DNA of 64,000 nucleotides from Hermatobates lingyangjiaoensis (taxonomy: Eukaryota; Arthropoda; Insecta; Hemiptera; Hermatobatidae), in the NCBI GenBank assembly GCA_026182355.1, contig JAPFBL010000084.1:14403501-14467500 (forward strand), in the 5' to 3' direction. The notes below the pieces were generated by a model, which was not told the DNA's origin, searched no databases, and saw nothing but the letters and a program-made list of their open reading frames with translations. The position numbers and the translations under genes are program-made. Shown here piece by piece: positions 1 through 12,689 of this stretch. The number at the start of each line of letters is the position of its first letter. Within the stretch, counting starts at the first letter, position 1.

Positions 1-3000
1 ACGTGCATCTAAAAATGTTACAGGCTATTTAGTGATCGTGCTTGGAAGCCTATGGGAACTGACGATTGCGAAGCAAGCAGCGTCAGCAAGTCGGAACTTA
101 AATAACCAAATACTACCAAGAGAAGAGGCAAATGCGTTCTGTTAACTAATAGTTAAGTGAAATCTGCAAGTTGGGCATGTTCCAAAGATCAACAGTTCTC
201 GGCAAAGTGTGGTCAGAGTACTTTAAACTCACAACAACATTATAATCCACTTACAGTGCATGCTATCCAAGACATAATTTTCCAGAGTTGCTATTCTCTG
301 AGTTTCATTAGTGAATATCAAAATTTCACCTTTCACTCTAAATGATTATCCTCAACTATGGTTACCTGCAACATTTCTTTAATTGCATAATCATTAAATC
401 TAGACTTTAATCTTGTCTTAAAGACATTCAGTCTTATAATTGAAAATAAATAATCTTGTTTTTAATTATTTTTATCTGTTCAAAACCATTTTCGTCCATC
501 AGATTGTGTAACATGAAACCAGAATCAATTTATATATTATTAACTTTTTACAATACAACACCAACTTGTTTATAAATGAAATGTTGGAATTAAATCCTTC
601 AATATGAAACCAATGAAAATTCACACACAGGAAATTGGAAAAAAAAATTTAAGAAACTAGAAACTTTCAACCGAAGTCAGCATTTCAAAATCCTTAAATT
701 GATTGAAACAACTAATCTCCTTCATTTTACTATATCATTAAATATGAATGTTTCGTTTTACATCCACATTTACATTTCAAATAACATATCACACTTGTTA
801 TTTCAATGTATATAAACTTCTAATAAAATCAATGATTTAAACATTCTTCTATCAAAACTTTTTTTTTAAAAAAAAAACTATTTCTTATTAAATTTAATAG
901 GGACTTATACTTTGAAATTTAACTAACTACTTAACCGTAAGCTAATAACTACTAATCTGGCAATAATGGTTTAGGTTTAGCCAAACAAGAGAAAAATAAT
1001 TCAGGTTTGTGAAAATAGCAAACACCTCCTGACAAACAACCTCTTTACTTATTGACCAACTGGCCCAGCTTTGCCCTAATCGGCAAAAGGTAATAATCAA
1101 TTTTGTTACAAATGTATGTATACAAAAATGTACACATTCACTTCAATATAGGTCTTCTATCACAGTTTTTACGTTTGTTTAGTTCTCATAATGAAGAAGG
1201 AAAAATAAACAAACGAACAGCAGCATTTTTATTCAATTTTAATATGTATTCCTTAAAATACTACCTTCGCCAAGGGTCACCCCTCTCCTCTTTGTCATTA
1301 GCAAATCAGTGCCACATGTGTTCTCTCTACACTTAGTCTTGGCCCAATTCTCACTCCTCAACCTGGTTATATTGCCGGAATCAACTTGTCGTCTTGAGCG
1401 ATAATAAAAGATAATCAGCGTAACACCCACTGGATATTTAAGCACTACAAAATGCAATGACTTCAATTGTCATAGCATTTTATATTTTTCTTTTTTCTAA
1501 ACTTCAATGGATTATACATGTAGAATGAAACATTATCAGATGTTCAAGAGAATAAAAATGTATGAAAAATCTCCTCCATAAAAACAACTGCATCCTTCAC
1601 CCATAGTTAAATGCCAAAAGCTAAAAACAAACTGAAAGTTTTAACTTCCAACTGTTTTTACTGAATATTTACCACTATTTAAAAACTTGTCAGAAATATA
1701 TTTTGATTAAATGTTTTCAATTGTTTTCTTAAGGTAGACTACTCTTTCTTGTTTCACTCGCAGAGAATGAATCTCGAATTTCATTCACTCATTAAAGGTA
1801 AACTCTTTTTTTCTAGTTTTTGTTTTTTTTTATATTGTGGGAGCTTGTACGACGTCACAGAGGAAACTGTTTTGAATGAAAATGAAAGAGAATCAAATAT
1901 CTATTCAACTAAGTGTTTTCAGATTTTCCCCAAAGTAATCGGTTTTTAACATATTTTGACCTGAATATTTGGTTATCATTTTTCTTAGACTTGAGAATGC
2001 ATAATTTTACAATCTTCGGGGCTTAATTCCTATCATACTGCTCATGTCAATGATGAAAAGAATTTACCGTCCAAATTTCATGTCTCTGATATCAGTAGTT
2101 TGGGCTGGACGCCAATGAGTCAGTCGTCAGTCATTAACCAGTTGTTAACGCTCTGAGTTAAATAAAAAAAGTTCAATAAACTGACACTATGAATACAGGT
2201 TATATGGTTAAAAATGAGGTTAGGGTTAAAATTGTACTCTTAAGTCAAAAAATTATTTTTAAACATAAGGAATGACGGTTTAAATGATTAACGAACTTTA
2301 ATTTATAGTTGAAATTTGTTCCATTATTCTTCTTTCATTTATTCATCAAATTAAATTTATTTCACAATATTTTTACTCATTTCCATATTCATAATTTTCA
2401 CGCAATTTTTTTTTTAACTGAACTACGAATTTGAGATTAAAGAAACATTAATTTTAATCACTTCAAAACGGTTGTGTAATGGTTGTTTTATAATATCTCC
2501 AACTTGATACTTTATTAGTAAGAGACATTGATTGATTCACTCCTGACATACCAGTTGATACTATAAATAAATAACTACTTGTGACAGGGCGAGCCCAGCT
2601 TGGCACTCTTCTACTATTTATGCTAATACAAGTATGCTGAAAGTTTGAACATAGTTAACCACCCTGTCCTTCACACGAACAGGCTGCCTCAATCAATCAA
2701 GCCATATACACAACTCCTCATTCAATTGTATAAAAACATCGCACATCTAAAATCACCCCCACAAACCTTTAATAAGTATTTATGTAACTATTATATTTTT
2801 CAATTATGAATTGAAAACATTCAAATTTAAAGCATCCAACGATTAGAATTGTAGATCTTTCAGGATCTCTTAGCAGAATGTTATTTACCGTTATAATAAT
2901 ACGTACAGGAGTACTTGGTTTAAAAGTGTTAACTGGTGTTCTAAAGTACAGCACGGAGTTAGAATGGGTGAATTATTCCGAAGAAAAACCTGGAAAATCA

Positions 3001-3149
3001 TATATGAGAAATGAAAATGGTAGAGAGATAACTTAAGACAATAAAAACTTACACTGTTTTACTTCACAAATTGAACAATATTTGTTTTTAACATCCACGG
3101 CTATAGTTTTTAACCACTAACGTTGTTCTGGTGGGGGATATTACGGCTT
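1..3149. other. AT-rich stretch without recognisable gene
   Basis: Both strands are dense in stops and the open frames are all under 80 codons. None shows a domain, signal peptide or transposase motif that I recognise. Short A or T runs occur, for example near 859-880. No repeat shared with the rest of the window was found. Confidence 0.5.
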
Positions 3150-3863
3150 GTTAGTTATTTCTTAAAGTTCTTGCACTATATCAAGCTGAGGAAAGAACTT
3201 AAAAGTCAATAAACAGAGTGATTACTGATAAGGAATCAGTTCATTATCCAACTCAATAACTATTCAATAAGAATATTGAATAATATTCTTGACTCCGTGA
3301 CTGTCCGTGACTACGTGCTCATGACATAAAACTTAAAGTAGGAGCCCCAGTCATGCTGTTACGAAACATAAGTGCCCCAAAAATGTTCAATGGGACACGA
3401 TTCCGAATTAGTGCTTTGCATAGATACGTCATAGAGGCTGATATCATGACTGGGTGCGGTACTGGGGAGTCAGTGATTATACCACGGATACCACTCATAT
3501 CTACCAACTACCCCTTTCAATTCAAATGGTTGCAATTTCTCGTCAGCGTCTGTTTGTTTCGCAATGACAGTAAATAAGTCGCAATTCCAAACTCTGTGTA
3601 CGACAGAAATTGAAGTGAGTGAGACCAAGTGTTTCTCGCATGGTCAACTGTATGTTTCTTGCTCAAGAGTCAGAGGTTCCAACTCTCTGTTCTTCCATGA
3701 ACCTGAAAGACAGACAGCTAACTTGGTGTAAACAGAAGCACTTAACACTGTGCTAATAAATAGATTTTTTCTATACTATAACTTTTCTAATAATATTTTG
3801 AAATACCACGTGTCATCTCTGAATTTTTGTAAAATACCCGTAAAAGAAGGGCATGTCAGCTAG
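3150..3863 (+). mobile_element. Helitron 3-prime end with helicase remnant (copy H1)
   Basis: The stretch matches the other Helitron pieces here (48850-49868, 43226-43865, 50474-50692). It ends in CTAG at 3860-3863 followed by T, the usual Helitron 3-prime terminus and target. About 10 bases upstream is a short GC-containing hairpin relic with CCC at 3837-3839 and GGG at 3849-3851, as expected of a Helitron end. The 5-prime part is missing; homology begins around 3150. The insertion lies in AT-rich DNA, and Helitrons leave no target duplication, so none is expected. Confidence 0.8.
3222..3731 (+). pseudogene. Helitron Rep/helicase, C-terminal fragment, frameshifted
   Basis: This encodes the last part of the Pif1-like helicase of a Helitron. 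Visible segments in order are a degenerate DEE..VHYP stretch, then VIMLLRNISAPKMFNGTR, YVIEADIMTGCGTGE and IPRIPLI, and finally CFSHGQLYVSCSRVRGSNS, which is helicase motif VI. A 4-base duplication (tgtttgtt) near 3549 shifts the frame just before the expected FAMTVNKSQ. Reading resumes in another frame to a stop at 3729-3731. The upstream part around 3240-3300 is also frameshifted. The catalytic N-terminal Rep domain is absent, so it is non-functional. Confidence 0.8.
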
Positions 3864-6800
3864 TATTTAATAAACGAAGAATATATGATTTTCTTTGGAG
3901 ACATTTCTCATATTCACTTAACTTGGAGATTTCGTTTTCAAAAATTTTTCTTGGTTGCTATAAACAACTTTAGGTGTTGTCCAACCTTACTTTTTAAATT
4001 AATACTATAGAGCCAGGTCTAAAAAGAGAAAACTTCATATATGTTTCGATAAATCTAAATTGTTCGAACAAGTTGAACCATAAATAAGAAACGCACGAAC
4101 ATTCCAACCAACCTTAATATTTTATTTCTTACATCATAATGACTGATTGCAAAAAAAATAATTGGTTAATTGGAATGATACAAAATAATTAAAAATTGTT
4201 TCTAAACACTATTAATTCTACTGATTTCTAGTTTTAAATAACAGTGAAATGTGACTGTTAATAGAACAATTAATTGCTTATGTAGTTATCGTTTATTCAG
4301 ATTCATTTTCTCCTTTCATTATACAAGATACAGATTAACTATAGCTATCCGAAACAAATAACTTATTCTTTATTAAGGGTGAATGAAAAGTTGAAATAGT
4401 TTAAAAGTAGTTTAATAAACTCTGGAATAGGGGTTAATGTCATGACAGTAATTAAATAATAACGTCACTACCAAATCGATATAATTGTGTAGGAGCAATA
4501 GAACAGAAGGATAAAATAAATGTAAGATGAAAATAGTTAACTCAGGCCAATAGATATAATACACCAAAAAATGATTAAGTATAAGAAGCGAATATGAAAA
4601 ACATTTTATTGCTCTAATTAATAGATATTCGTTCAGTCTACAAAAGATGGACTGTCATGACAGCCGAGCCTTGTCCACTGGGTACAACTAGAGCACAAAT
4701 ATCCATTCAATACCTTAACAAGATCTGGAATTGTAAACAGAATAATACAATGCGCTACTTAATCGAATTTCATTACTCTAGAATATCCGACAACAAACTT
4801 AGATTGATTTCATTCTGAATATCCATGTCTATCATTTAAAAAGTATTTAATCTGATTTAGTTTTGTAGATATTCAAAATCAAATTCATAAAAAGGTATGA
4901 GATATATGAAGTAAATTAAGTCTTCAAGATTGCTTTAGAAATAAGGAAACTAAATATATTACTTGCCAAATGGCCGCTCCATTGTTAGTAAATGAGTAAT
5001 TTTTCACTTTTTCCTAGTAGGGTTGTAATAAACAAGGAAATTATAAAGAAAAATCAGGAAAGAATAAATGTTGAGTTGGAGGTAGAGACTGAAATCCCAC
5101 TTTCAAACACGCAACGATATAAATAAACGTTTGCCTAAGTGGAGGGTAGAAATGAACACGAAGAAACATTTACCGCCTTTCCTTGTAGGAGAATTAATCA
5201 CATATAGCAACTACTAGACTATTTCCTAGTATCAGGAGGAGGTGATAACAGACTAGCAATTGCAAGAGAACGTCTTAAGAGTATACTTACTGAATGCAGC
5301 TAAGAGCAGGAGGTTTACGCCAATTTCAACCCCTTCCTTGAGTTATTTTTTATATACACCCTCCATTACCATTCATTCATTAATTTCTATAGTATGTTTT
5401 ACTTATTTTATTTATATGAAATAAATGTATTAATAAAATAGTTGTGGTTATCATATAATAAGCAAGCAAGGGAGTAAGCAATAGAGATTACATATTACCG
5501 TTGAACAATGAACTGAGAAATACTTTTACAGAATCTGTTATTTAAGTTACATACTTTAAACAGTCCTATATTCGATTCATATATGTAATACCTTTAATAT
5601 GCATCAAAACTACTTAAAAAATATTATTATTATTCTGTCCTTGTTAACACCTTATCTAATGGTATAATTAAGCAAATAACAGTTGTAATAAGTGGAGTAA
5701 TTCTATTCAATTTATAAATGAACATCACTAAACACTATAAATATCACTAAACACTATGAACATCACTAAACACTATGAATATCACTAATCCAACAGTAAC
5801 TGACTCTGAAACATCAATCAGTGCCAGAGAAAAAACTAACTCAGAGTTCCACACACAATACTTTAAACACAATTTAATATATTAAGCAATAGATGGAAAG
5901 AAATATCCTTGCCAATACACTTTCTGTGGAAGGAAAAAGGAGAGAAAAACAATTCACAATTTTCCCTTCCTATGTTGAGCAATTACAGAGCTTCCAACAA
6001 AGTTTTTAGGCTTGATATTTTGTGACAAAGTTTTAAAAAATAACAATACAGACATGTTCTCTAATGGAGAAGTCAGTTAATGTGTGGTATTTCCTCATAC
6101 TGGGAAGTTATAGTCAATGTCCACATATCATCAATGCTTTGTAATGAAAAGATTGCATATGTGAAGACTGTCAATAATTTCCAATTTTAACAAAAATAAA
6201 TATTCCAGGATTTTACTAACGGTTTTACACAACTAATGTGTAGTGGTAAGGTACTGAGTATTACTTCGAACATTATCATAAAACAGGTTGGCAGTTTCTA
6301 TTAATCAAAATTATACATACTTATGATGTATCATTAAGATTTTGAGTGACTCGACTTGTTTCGAATCTCTCCACCTTCAAAAGTAATTGTTCTGTATGGA
6401 AGGGAATATATCCCGAGGATTCTAATTCATTTTATTTAGAATAATTTAGTGATCATTGCATTCACTCAATAATTCTTTTCCTCTGAAAATGTCAATAGCG
6501 CAATATTAGAATATAACGCTAGTACAACCAGTTAATTGTTCCAGTATAGTTCAACTTATTTCTTTTGATCCATACAAAGAATCCTAGAAACCAGAAATTC
6601 ACTGCACTGATACCTGTTTTTGACTTTATATGTGTTCCTAAGCCTTTCGGTCATATAATCACCAAAAATCAAATCAGGCCGACTGGTTTAACGGCTGTGC
6701 TGCCTGCACTGATACCAAGGGAGTGGTATCTTAATTGTTTTTTAATTTTAATTGTTGTTTAAAATGGGGAGCAGAGAAAGATGAAGAACGTACAGTAGCT

Positions 6801-8149
6801 CCCAGAGAGACGGTGGAGATGCAAGCACTTCCTTCACTATATAATACATGCAAACTAAACAAAGAGCCAGCAAAAAACTACACACTTATTTATTCTGGAA
6901 CCTATTTACTTTTGTATTGAAGATTTCATTGTAATCTCACACTCTAGACAAGGGATATCAGGTTCGTTAAGATCCCTACCTTAGCATACTTGAGTAAGGT
7001 AAGATTTAGGACTTCCAATGTAAAATCAACTCGGTATATTGCTGGTCCATAATAAGAATGGCTGCAGACTAACAAATGAACCCCTAAAACAACACTAAAG
7101 ATGAAATCCTATAAGTGTGGACGTTCGAAACAGAGAAACACAGTTACATCCGGCAGAAGACAGGACATGAGACATTTTTCAAGACTTTCAAGTGACCATG
7201 TGATCAGAAAGGACATCACGCCCATGATAGTTGATTCAATTTTAATCCAAAGACGTTGAATTTCTTGAATGTTATTATTTGATATTTGAGCATTCAGATA
7301 AAACAATTTACTTTTTACAGACAGATTTAAGTGGACACGATATAAGATCAATGTCCATTATTACTAGGGCGGACGCAATGGAAGTTGGAAGCACTCTTTA
7401 AAAGTGGTTAAGTGTTTTGATCCACATGTGACATAAGTAAGTCCATTATGTTTGAAGTTCGAAGGAAATATTTCGTGAACGAACGTCATATAGTTGAACT
7501 CATTTATTCTAATTTTAAATATACATGCTACTTGTTTTTGTAAAAAAAAATATATACAGCAGTATTTTGTGCTTTAAAAATATCATGAGGATAGATGGCC
7601 TAAAACATTTTTACGATCAGCAGAAGTAAAGATAAAAGAATTTATAATCTATAAATGACGATTATTTAGAATCTGTATAAAAAGGCATGAAAACAAATTT
7701 GGTTAAGATCTTAACAAAATTAATAAATAAATAACATTATCAATGAAAAAGGTGAACTGAAATTCTTAAGAAGTTATAACTTATAAACTCAAAATCATGA
7801 AATAATAGCATTAATGAGTTTACAGTAAGTTCGTTTATAAATGGAGGCGTTAGTTTTAAATAAGGCTCACAAATATTGCGAATCAATAAATTGTAAATCA
7901 CATTTACTTTACTTCAACATTTATCAGGGATTCAAAAATTAAGGAAACTGTTATATCCTATCTGCAATTCTCAAATCCTTATAAACGCAAATTTTCCAGT
8001 TCATATTAATCAGGAAAATTTACGAATAAATTGGTATTGAATATTGATATTTTGGTTATGGAAATGTCTCTTCTCGTTCGAGGCTTCATTTTATTATGTT
8101 TATCAAACATCAGCAGCAAGATTTTCCTCTACAACATTATTACTTTAAT
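3864..8149. other. AT-rich stretch without recognisable gene
   Basis: Open frames are 80 codons or shorter with no recognisable domain, and codon use does not differ from background. A strong donor-like GTAAGTAT sits on the minus strand near 5290, but the frame before it has a stop 16 codons upstream and no start. The only ordered structure found is the 19-bp tandem repeat at 5720-5788. Confidence 0.45.
5720..5788. repeat. 19-bp tandem repeat, about 3.6 copies
   Basis: The unit reads gaacatcactaaacactat, with copies at 5720-5738, 5739-5757 and 5758-5776 and a partial fourth to 5788. Copies differ at one or two positions (aaatatc versus gaacatc). It is a small minisatellite with no coding content. 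Confidence 0.9.
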
Positions 8150-8270
8150 ATAAGTAAAGTCATCTTGAAAAAATTCCATCTCGATACGAGATTTTGGCGC
8201 ATTTACATGTTTCGATATCTTTTAAGTCCATGTTTGACGTTTTCTCTGTGTGCGTGTGTGTATGTTTTTG
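8150..8270 (-). repeat. Family X fragment (tail end)
   Basis: This is a diverged copy of the terminal portion of family X on the minus strand. It reads ataagtaaagt, then the gaaaaaattccatctcga block, tttacatgtttcg and a short TG-rich tract. The same order appears at 50313-50460 and 59295-59420. The body of the element is missing. Confidence 0.6.
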
Positions 8271-8459
8271 TTTGTTTTTTTTTAATATCTTTATTCTGCA
8301 TGTTCCATACAAATATTACATGCACTTATAAATTTTAAAGAACAAGTATTACAATAATTGTATAAAGTAAACTCTTAATTAGCTAAATATAATACTTGAT
8401 TACACCTAATTACTTGAGTAAATACAAAATATTAACTCATATATAACTAATATTAAAAA

Positions 8460-9660
8460 TAATAGGAAGTTGGAGTTTTCTTGGGGTCAAATTTTGGCCT
8501 CTTGTGCCGTGAAGTGTACGTCGTCGTGTGTTAATGGTATATATTCTTGAGTAGATGTTCTTATCATTTTGTTATACTCAGTGCTAGACTGAGGATCATC
8601 GTAAGGCATCGTAAGCGCTGGAGATTAATTTGGATGTATTTCAGCTGTTCTTCACTAGATTGATCACCAACAGTACAATGTCCACGGTTTTGTTTAATTC
8701 TCATAATCTATATTTTCCTTCTTCCTATTCATCAGCATTATGGGACGAGGGCACTGCCAGCACAAACCCGTATGGTTGGTGTTTAATTTCTTATCTCCAG
8801 TTACATGTTTGTTGTATGCTACACAGTACACTTCTGTTCGAATCAGAATCAGAAGCCCTACAGTCCTTCATTAAATCGTTCCCACTGCCTTTCGACAAAA
8901 AAGACGCAATGTCTCCTTTGCAGTATTTAGTTGGATAATCAAATTTGTTACATTTGAAGCACTCGAAACATGAATGTGATTCGTCAATGGCCAAATCTTC
9001 CAAGACATCATTATGCCTTGAATTCACTATTTCCTTACTAATTTAGAACCTACCTCACCTACTCATGTTTTACTTCCGTTTTTATTGATCTTACAATTAA
9101 TAAATTTTAATTTACTTTCCGCAGTAACTACAGCACTATTCTGCTCGCAGATCACATTATACACTTTCTCTAGGTTGACTTCCTCAGGTATAAAATTTTA
9201 CCAAAATTTTGAGTTGCAACTTGTCCAGAACTTTAGTTGTCACACATTCAAATTTATTGATTAGATCATTCGAGAATAACCTTTCCCTGAGAAGCACATC
9301 TTAGTGTGTTCACCCCAACTTTCATCTCTCTTGGGTCAGTTTTTAGTGTAGTCTTTCGTGTCTACACTAGATTGAACTTTAATAAGCGTAATTAATAATG
9401 TATACTTCGGATTAAAAGTGTAATAGGAATGACTCTAGAGAGTTTAGCAACCACTGAGACTTAAATTGACTTATTTTTTGGTACAAATTGTTGACTTCTT
9501 TTAATCTTTTTAATTGAACTTTCATTTCAGCAAAGACGATATTAAAGTTTTAACAGAATTAAAAATTGTGTCAGCAACACTCTTGAGACAATTTATTGCC
9601 TCATTAAATAACCTCTCACTTTCAGTCATTATCTTATTAAATGAAAGGATAGAAAAAAAA
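8460..9660 (-). mobile_element. Non-LTR retrotransposon relic (LINE), gag region plus ORF2 stub
   Basis: A minus-strand gag-like frame runs from 9629 to 8694. After its stop comes a stretch readable as SSEEQLKYIQINLQR, which resembles the start of an AP-endonuclease domain. Soon after is a piece ending in DVHFTAQEAKI, which resembles the region just before the reverse-transcriptase core. If correct, almost the whole endonuclease has been deleted. The exact superfamily (R1, LOA, I or jockey) cannot be settled by eye. Confidence 0.6.
8694..9629 (-). pseudogene. LINE ORF1 (gag-like) with zinc knuckle, frameshifted
   Basis: A start is proposed at 9629 (MTESERLFNEAINCL). The frame passes through a coiled-coil-like stretch (FAEMKVQLKRLKEVNNLYQK), then DPREMKVGVNTLR and EEVNLEKVYNVICEQN, typical of insect LINE ORF1 proteins. 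A CX2CX4YX4C knuckle (CFKCNKFDYPTKYC) follows, where the usual histidine is Tyr. The end resembles the family pattern NHTG..CP....NRKKE..YEN with a stop at 8694-8696. At least three frame changes and an in-frame stop separate these pieces. Normal length would be about 300 residues, which fits the span. ORF1 proteins of this kind bind element RNA. Confidence 0.65.
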
Positions 9661-11110
9661 TTAATTACGCCTGCAGGTTGAATGCAGACACTAATCACTT
9701 AGTGTAGTTGTTTCGCTGCAGAAAGTTACAGGTAAAGGGGCTCACCATCCAAGGGTCAAATGCAAACAACACGATATGACCCTAATAAATCTACCAGTTA
9801 CAACTAATTGGGTGCAGCAACTTTTAGGACTATTTCCAGCAACCCTATGACACAACCGGTGACCACAGCCAGCGAAGATACAGGAAGCCAACCAGCATCA
9901 GCACAGGTCCTCATAGGATTACGTCCCGCAGACATTTTTAACAAAGTCTATTGTAGATGTCCCTTTTGTAATTCTTTCTTAACAGAATTCTTATATTAAG
10001 GTTAAATACCAGAAATCTGAAGTAAAGATATTTGATAGATATGTTATGTAAGAACAATAAAATACTTAAAACTGTATAAGCAACTGGCAAACAACAATAT
10101 ATTTCAATGATGATCACCACAGTGAAGGATGGCTCTCTAGGAAGAATGCCGTAATCACTCTACATGTTTTACCCTTCAACATTCAATTGGCAGACATGTA
10201 CACGGCAGCATGGGAAAGGTATGTTTTCCTTCTTTATGACACTACGGCTACTATTAATAAAGCATTTTTTGGGAGATTCGATAAATTTAAAATCCATGAC
10301 TTGATCTTGTCATACCACGAATATTTCATGAACCCATTTTTGAAGACCAACAATACATTAAAAATGACAAAAGTTCTATATGAAATAACATGAGAATTTT
10401 TAGGTAAATAAAAATCTTTTAAGGTACAACACACCTATGGCAAAGACAAAACAATAGAATCAGTTTCAAAAATTTGGTTGACAAAATAGAAAAAATCTAT
10501 AAGGTCCAAAAGAATTATCCTGGACTTCTTGGATGTACAGTTAGCTGCAGATAGAACATACTTGCTATCCAATAAATTACAAGGAATACATAGATGTATT
10601 AATCCAGCAACTTCAAAATGGATTAATACAATGCTAATGTAAAGTTTAATAAGTATAACTATCCTATTTTACAGTGGTCGTCGAAGCGACTACAAATGGG
10701 TTTGCCTTGCCTGATTGCAAAAAATAAGTTACTTTCATGTGGGTACCTTCAAACAAGGGAATAGGGAAGAATAAGGGAGTACCGTTTGGAAAAGGTTAGC
10801 TAATTGATGAATGAAAGAAGAAGAAAGGAGATAAAATGATGGTCCAACTCTTGTATATGTTAATTTAATTAAAAAAAGTCATTCCAACTGAATAACATTT
10901 ATAAGAAAATTCTATATCTTCAAAGGAAGGATTTATTAATATATGTAAAATATCAAATAGCTATTTGCCTTTTTAACTACTACTTATACTACATGCAATT
11001 AACATCATACGAATAATGCAAATTTATTTCAGTCAAGGTAATCGCCCATAGTTGTAACTAAATTCAACTTCAGAATTTCAGTTCTTTAATGATATCCATA
11101 AATCGATATA
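9661..11110. other. No recognisable gene; short GC-richer patch at 9805-9940
   Basis: The patch 9805-9940 is less AT-rich than its surroundings and can be read as a plus-strand frame beginning MGAATFRTISSN, but it has no known motif. It lies just upstream (minus strand) of the LINE gag relic, so it may be that element's 5-prime UTR. The rest up to the mariner shows nothing recognisable. Confidence 0.35.
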
Positions 11111-11139
11111 CGAGGTGTGTAAATAAAGTATTGAGACTG
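11111..11139. repeat. mariner terminal inverted repeat, inner (3-prime) end
   Basis: This 29-base repeat starts directly after the TA at 11109-11110 and matches the inverse of 12007-12035 except at two positions (bases 8 and 21). Confidence 0.93.
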
Positions 11140-11169
11140 ATTTTTTTTAAATTTTCTATTCAAATATAA

Positions 11170-11860
11170 TTACAATGTGATATTGTCACCTTCAAAATAG
11201 TTCCCTTCGGAAGCCACACAGCGCTGGAGACGGTACTTCCAATCATTGTAGCATTGCTGGAACTCGGATTCTGGAATGGCCTTCAGCTGGTCGGTTACAG
11301 TAGTTTGTATGTTTTGTAGTGTCCCGAAATGAGTTCCCTTGAGGTGATTTTTCAATCTCGGGAAGAGGAAAAAGTCACAAGGACTCAAGTCTGGTGAATA
11401 AGGAGGCTGAGGAGCAACAGGAATGTTTTTACTGGCCAAAAACTCGTTTATTGAGATGGCAGTGTGACAGGGCGCGTTGTCGTGATGCAACACCCACTTG
11501 TCTTTGATGTTTGGCCGCACACGAAGGACTCTTTTTCGAAGTCTTTCAAGGACCCGATCATTCCCCGATCATTCTGACAGTCAAGCGTCGATCAAAACGC
11601 ACAAGGTTCCGTACTCTGTTGACATTTTCATCGGTGTTTGCACTTGAAGGCCTTCCGCTTCGTGGTTCATCTTCAATCGACTCTCTTCCTTCTGAAAATT
11701 CCTTAAACCACCGAAAAACCTGTGCCCTTGATAAAACACGTTCTCCATAGGCCTCCTGAAGTTTTTCAAAAGTTTCGGTTGCATTATGTCCAAGTCTGAA
11801 GCAAAATTTGATTGCACACCGCTGCTCAACTTTGAGGTAACTCATTTTTAAAACGCTCAA
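11170..11860 (-). pseudogene. mariner transposase with large internal deletion
   Basis: The N-terminal half (start at 11860 or at the inner Met at 11845, MSYLKVEQRCAIKFCFRLGH) carries the paired helix-turn-helix DNA-binding region with WFKEFSEGRESIEDEPRSGRPS. It stops at 11558 after TVRMIGE. The C-terminal half reads VLERLRKRVLRVRPNIKD, then WVLHHDNAPCH with the second catalytic Asp and YSPDLSPCDFFLFPRLK with the third Asp, and ends at 11170. The spacing is 34 residues between these Asp, i.e. DD34D. Some 120-130 residues containing the first catalytic Asp (GDETW) are gone and the two halves are out of frame. It cannot encode active enzyme. Confidence 0.93.
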
Positions 11861-12006
11861 GAAAAAACCATTTCACGAAAACCAACGCTACGGACAAACA
11901 AATGACTGTGGCGAGTTCAGATTCATACTGGAGGCGCATCACACGTGCACCTGACGCTACTCAAGGCCACGCGTCTGCAGCGTTGCCAGATCGAAAGCGA
12001 CGTTGC

Positions 12007-12035
12007 CAGTCTCACTACTTTATTTACCCACCTCG
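12007..12035. repeat. mariner terminal inverted repeat, outer (5-prime) end
   Basis: This is the inverse of 11111-11139, followed directly by the TA target duplication at 12036-12037. Confidence 0.93.
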
Positions 12036-12036
12036 T

Positions 12037-12060
12037 AGAACTGAAGTATCCTTCAGTTCT
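12037..12060. repeat. Perfect 10-bp hairpin beside the mariner
   Basis: The arms agaactgaag (12037-12046) and cttcagttct (12051-12060) flank a 4-base loop. It begins on the last base of the mariner target duplication, so it is a feature of the insertion site and not of the transposon. Confidence 0.8.
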
Positions 12061-12689
12061 ACAGTTTTAGGTATGATTTTACAAAAACAATAAACCTCGC
12101 CAAGACAACATGCTCGCATTCCAATATAATGTGATGAAAGGTTCCACATCATCATGTCTAGTCAGAGAGTCAGCAATCATCGTATGATGTAAAATACAAC
12201 TCTCATTCATAGTTGTTAAGAAGGCAAATTTCTAACAACAGTATCCATTGCAAATGTAGTTTCAGTTGGTATAACTTTGTAAACCATATTGGACAAGGTT
12301 TCTATCGTCACCTATTGAGTGCTTTATTACAGTGAAAGCTGAAGTGTGTTGTGAAAAAATCCTTGAGAACGCAGGATATTTGTTTAGTTCTAAACCTTTC
12401 CAAATTATCTTCTGCCTTATTCCCAGGTACTGATATGAAACTCAAATTATTTACACTGTTTTCATAATTAATTTACTACCCTTAATTATGTCAAAGTAGA
12501 ACCATTTTACTGAAATCAGAAAGCATTCAATCCAGGTGATTATTTGCGTTCACCTCTAGGTAACCGGTAAAGCGAACTACGAAGGTATTGTATCTAACAA
12601 CATATAGGTCAAACTATTAATGATTTATTCTATTAATTTTTTTATATTTCATCTAGCTTAGAGACCATTAGATTTTGTAAAATAATAAG
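12061..12689. other. No recognisable feature
   Basis: This stretch has short frames only and no shared repeat that I can detect. Confidence 0.4.

Larger units (their letters stand above)
11111..12035 (-). mobile_element. mariner DNA transposon, internally deleted (925 bp)
   Basis: Both ends are intact. A 29-bp terminal inverted repeat (cgaggtgKgtaaataaagta) lies at 11111-11139 and in inverse at 12007-12035, with two mismatches. TA dinucleotides flank it at 11109-11110 and 12036-12037, the mariner target duplication. The transposase reads on the minus strand. A full mariner is about 1.3 kb, so some 350-400 bp are missing, matching the hole in the transposase. As the ends survive, it could in principle have been mobilised in trans. 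Confidence 0.95.

Noticed and set aside
5280..5345. Possible exon ending in a strong minus-strand donor (GTAAGTAT) with a Leu-rich end
   Set aside because: A stop lies 16 codons before the donor, with no start between and no convincing acceptor.
11511..11829. Frames of about 80 codons on both strands over the mariner
   Set aside because: They are out-of-frame or antisense readings of the transposase gene.
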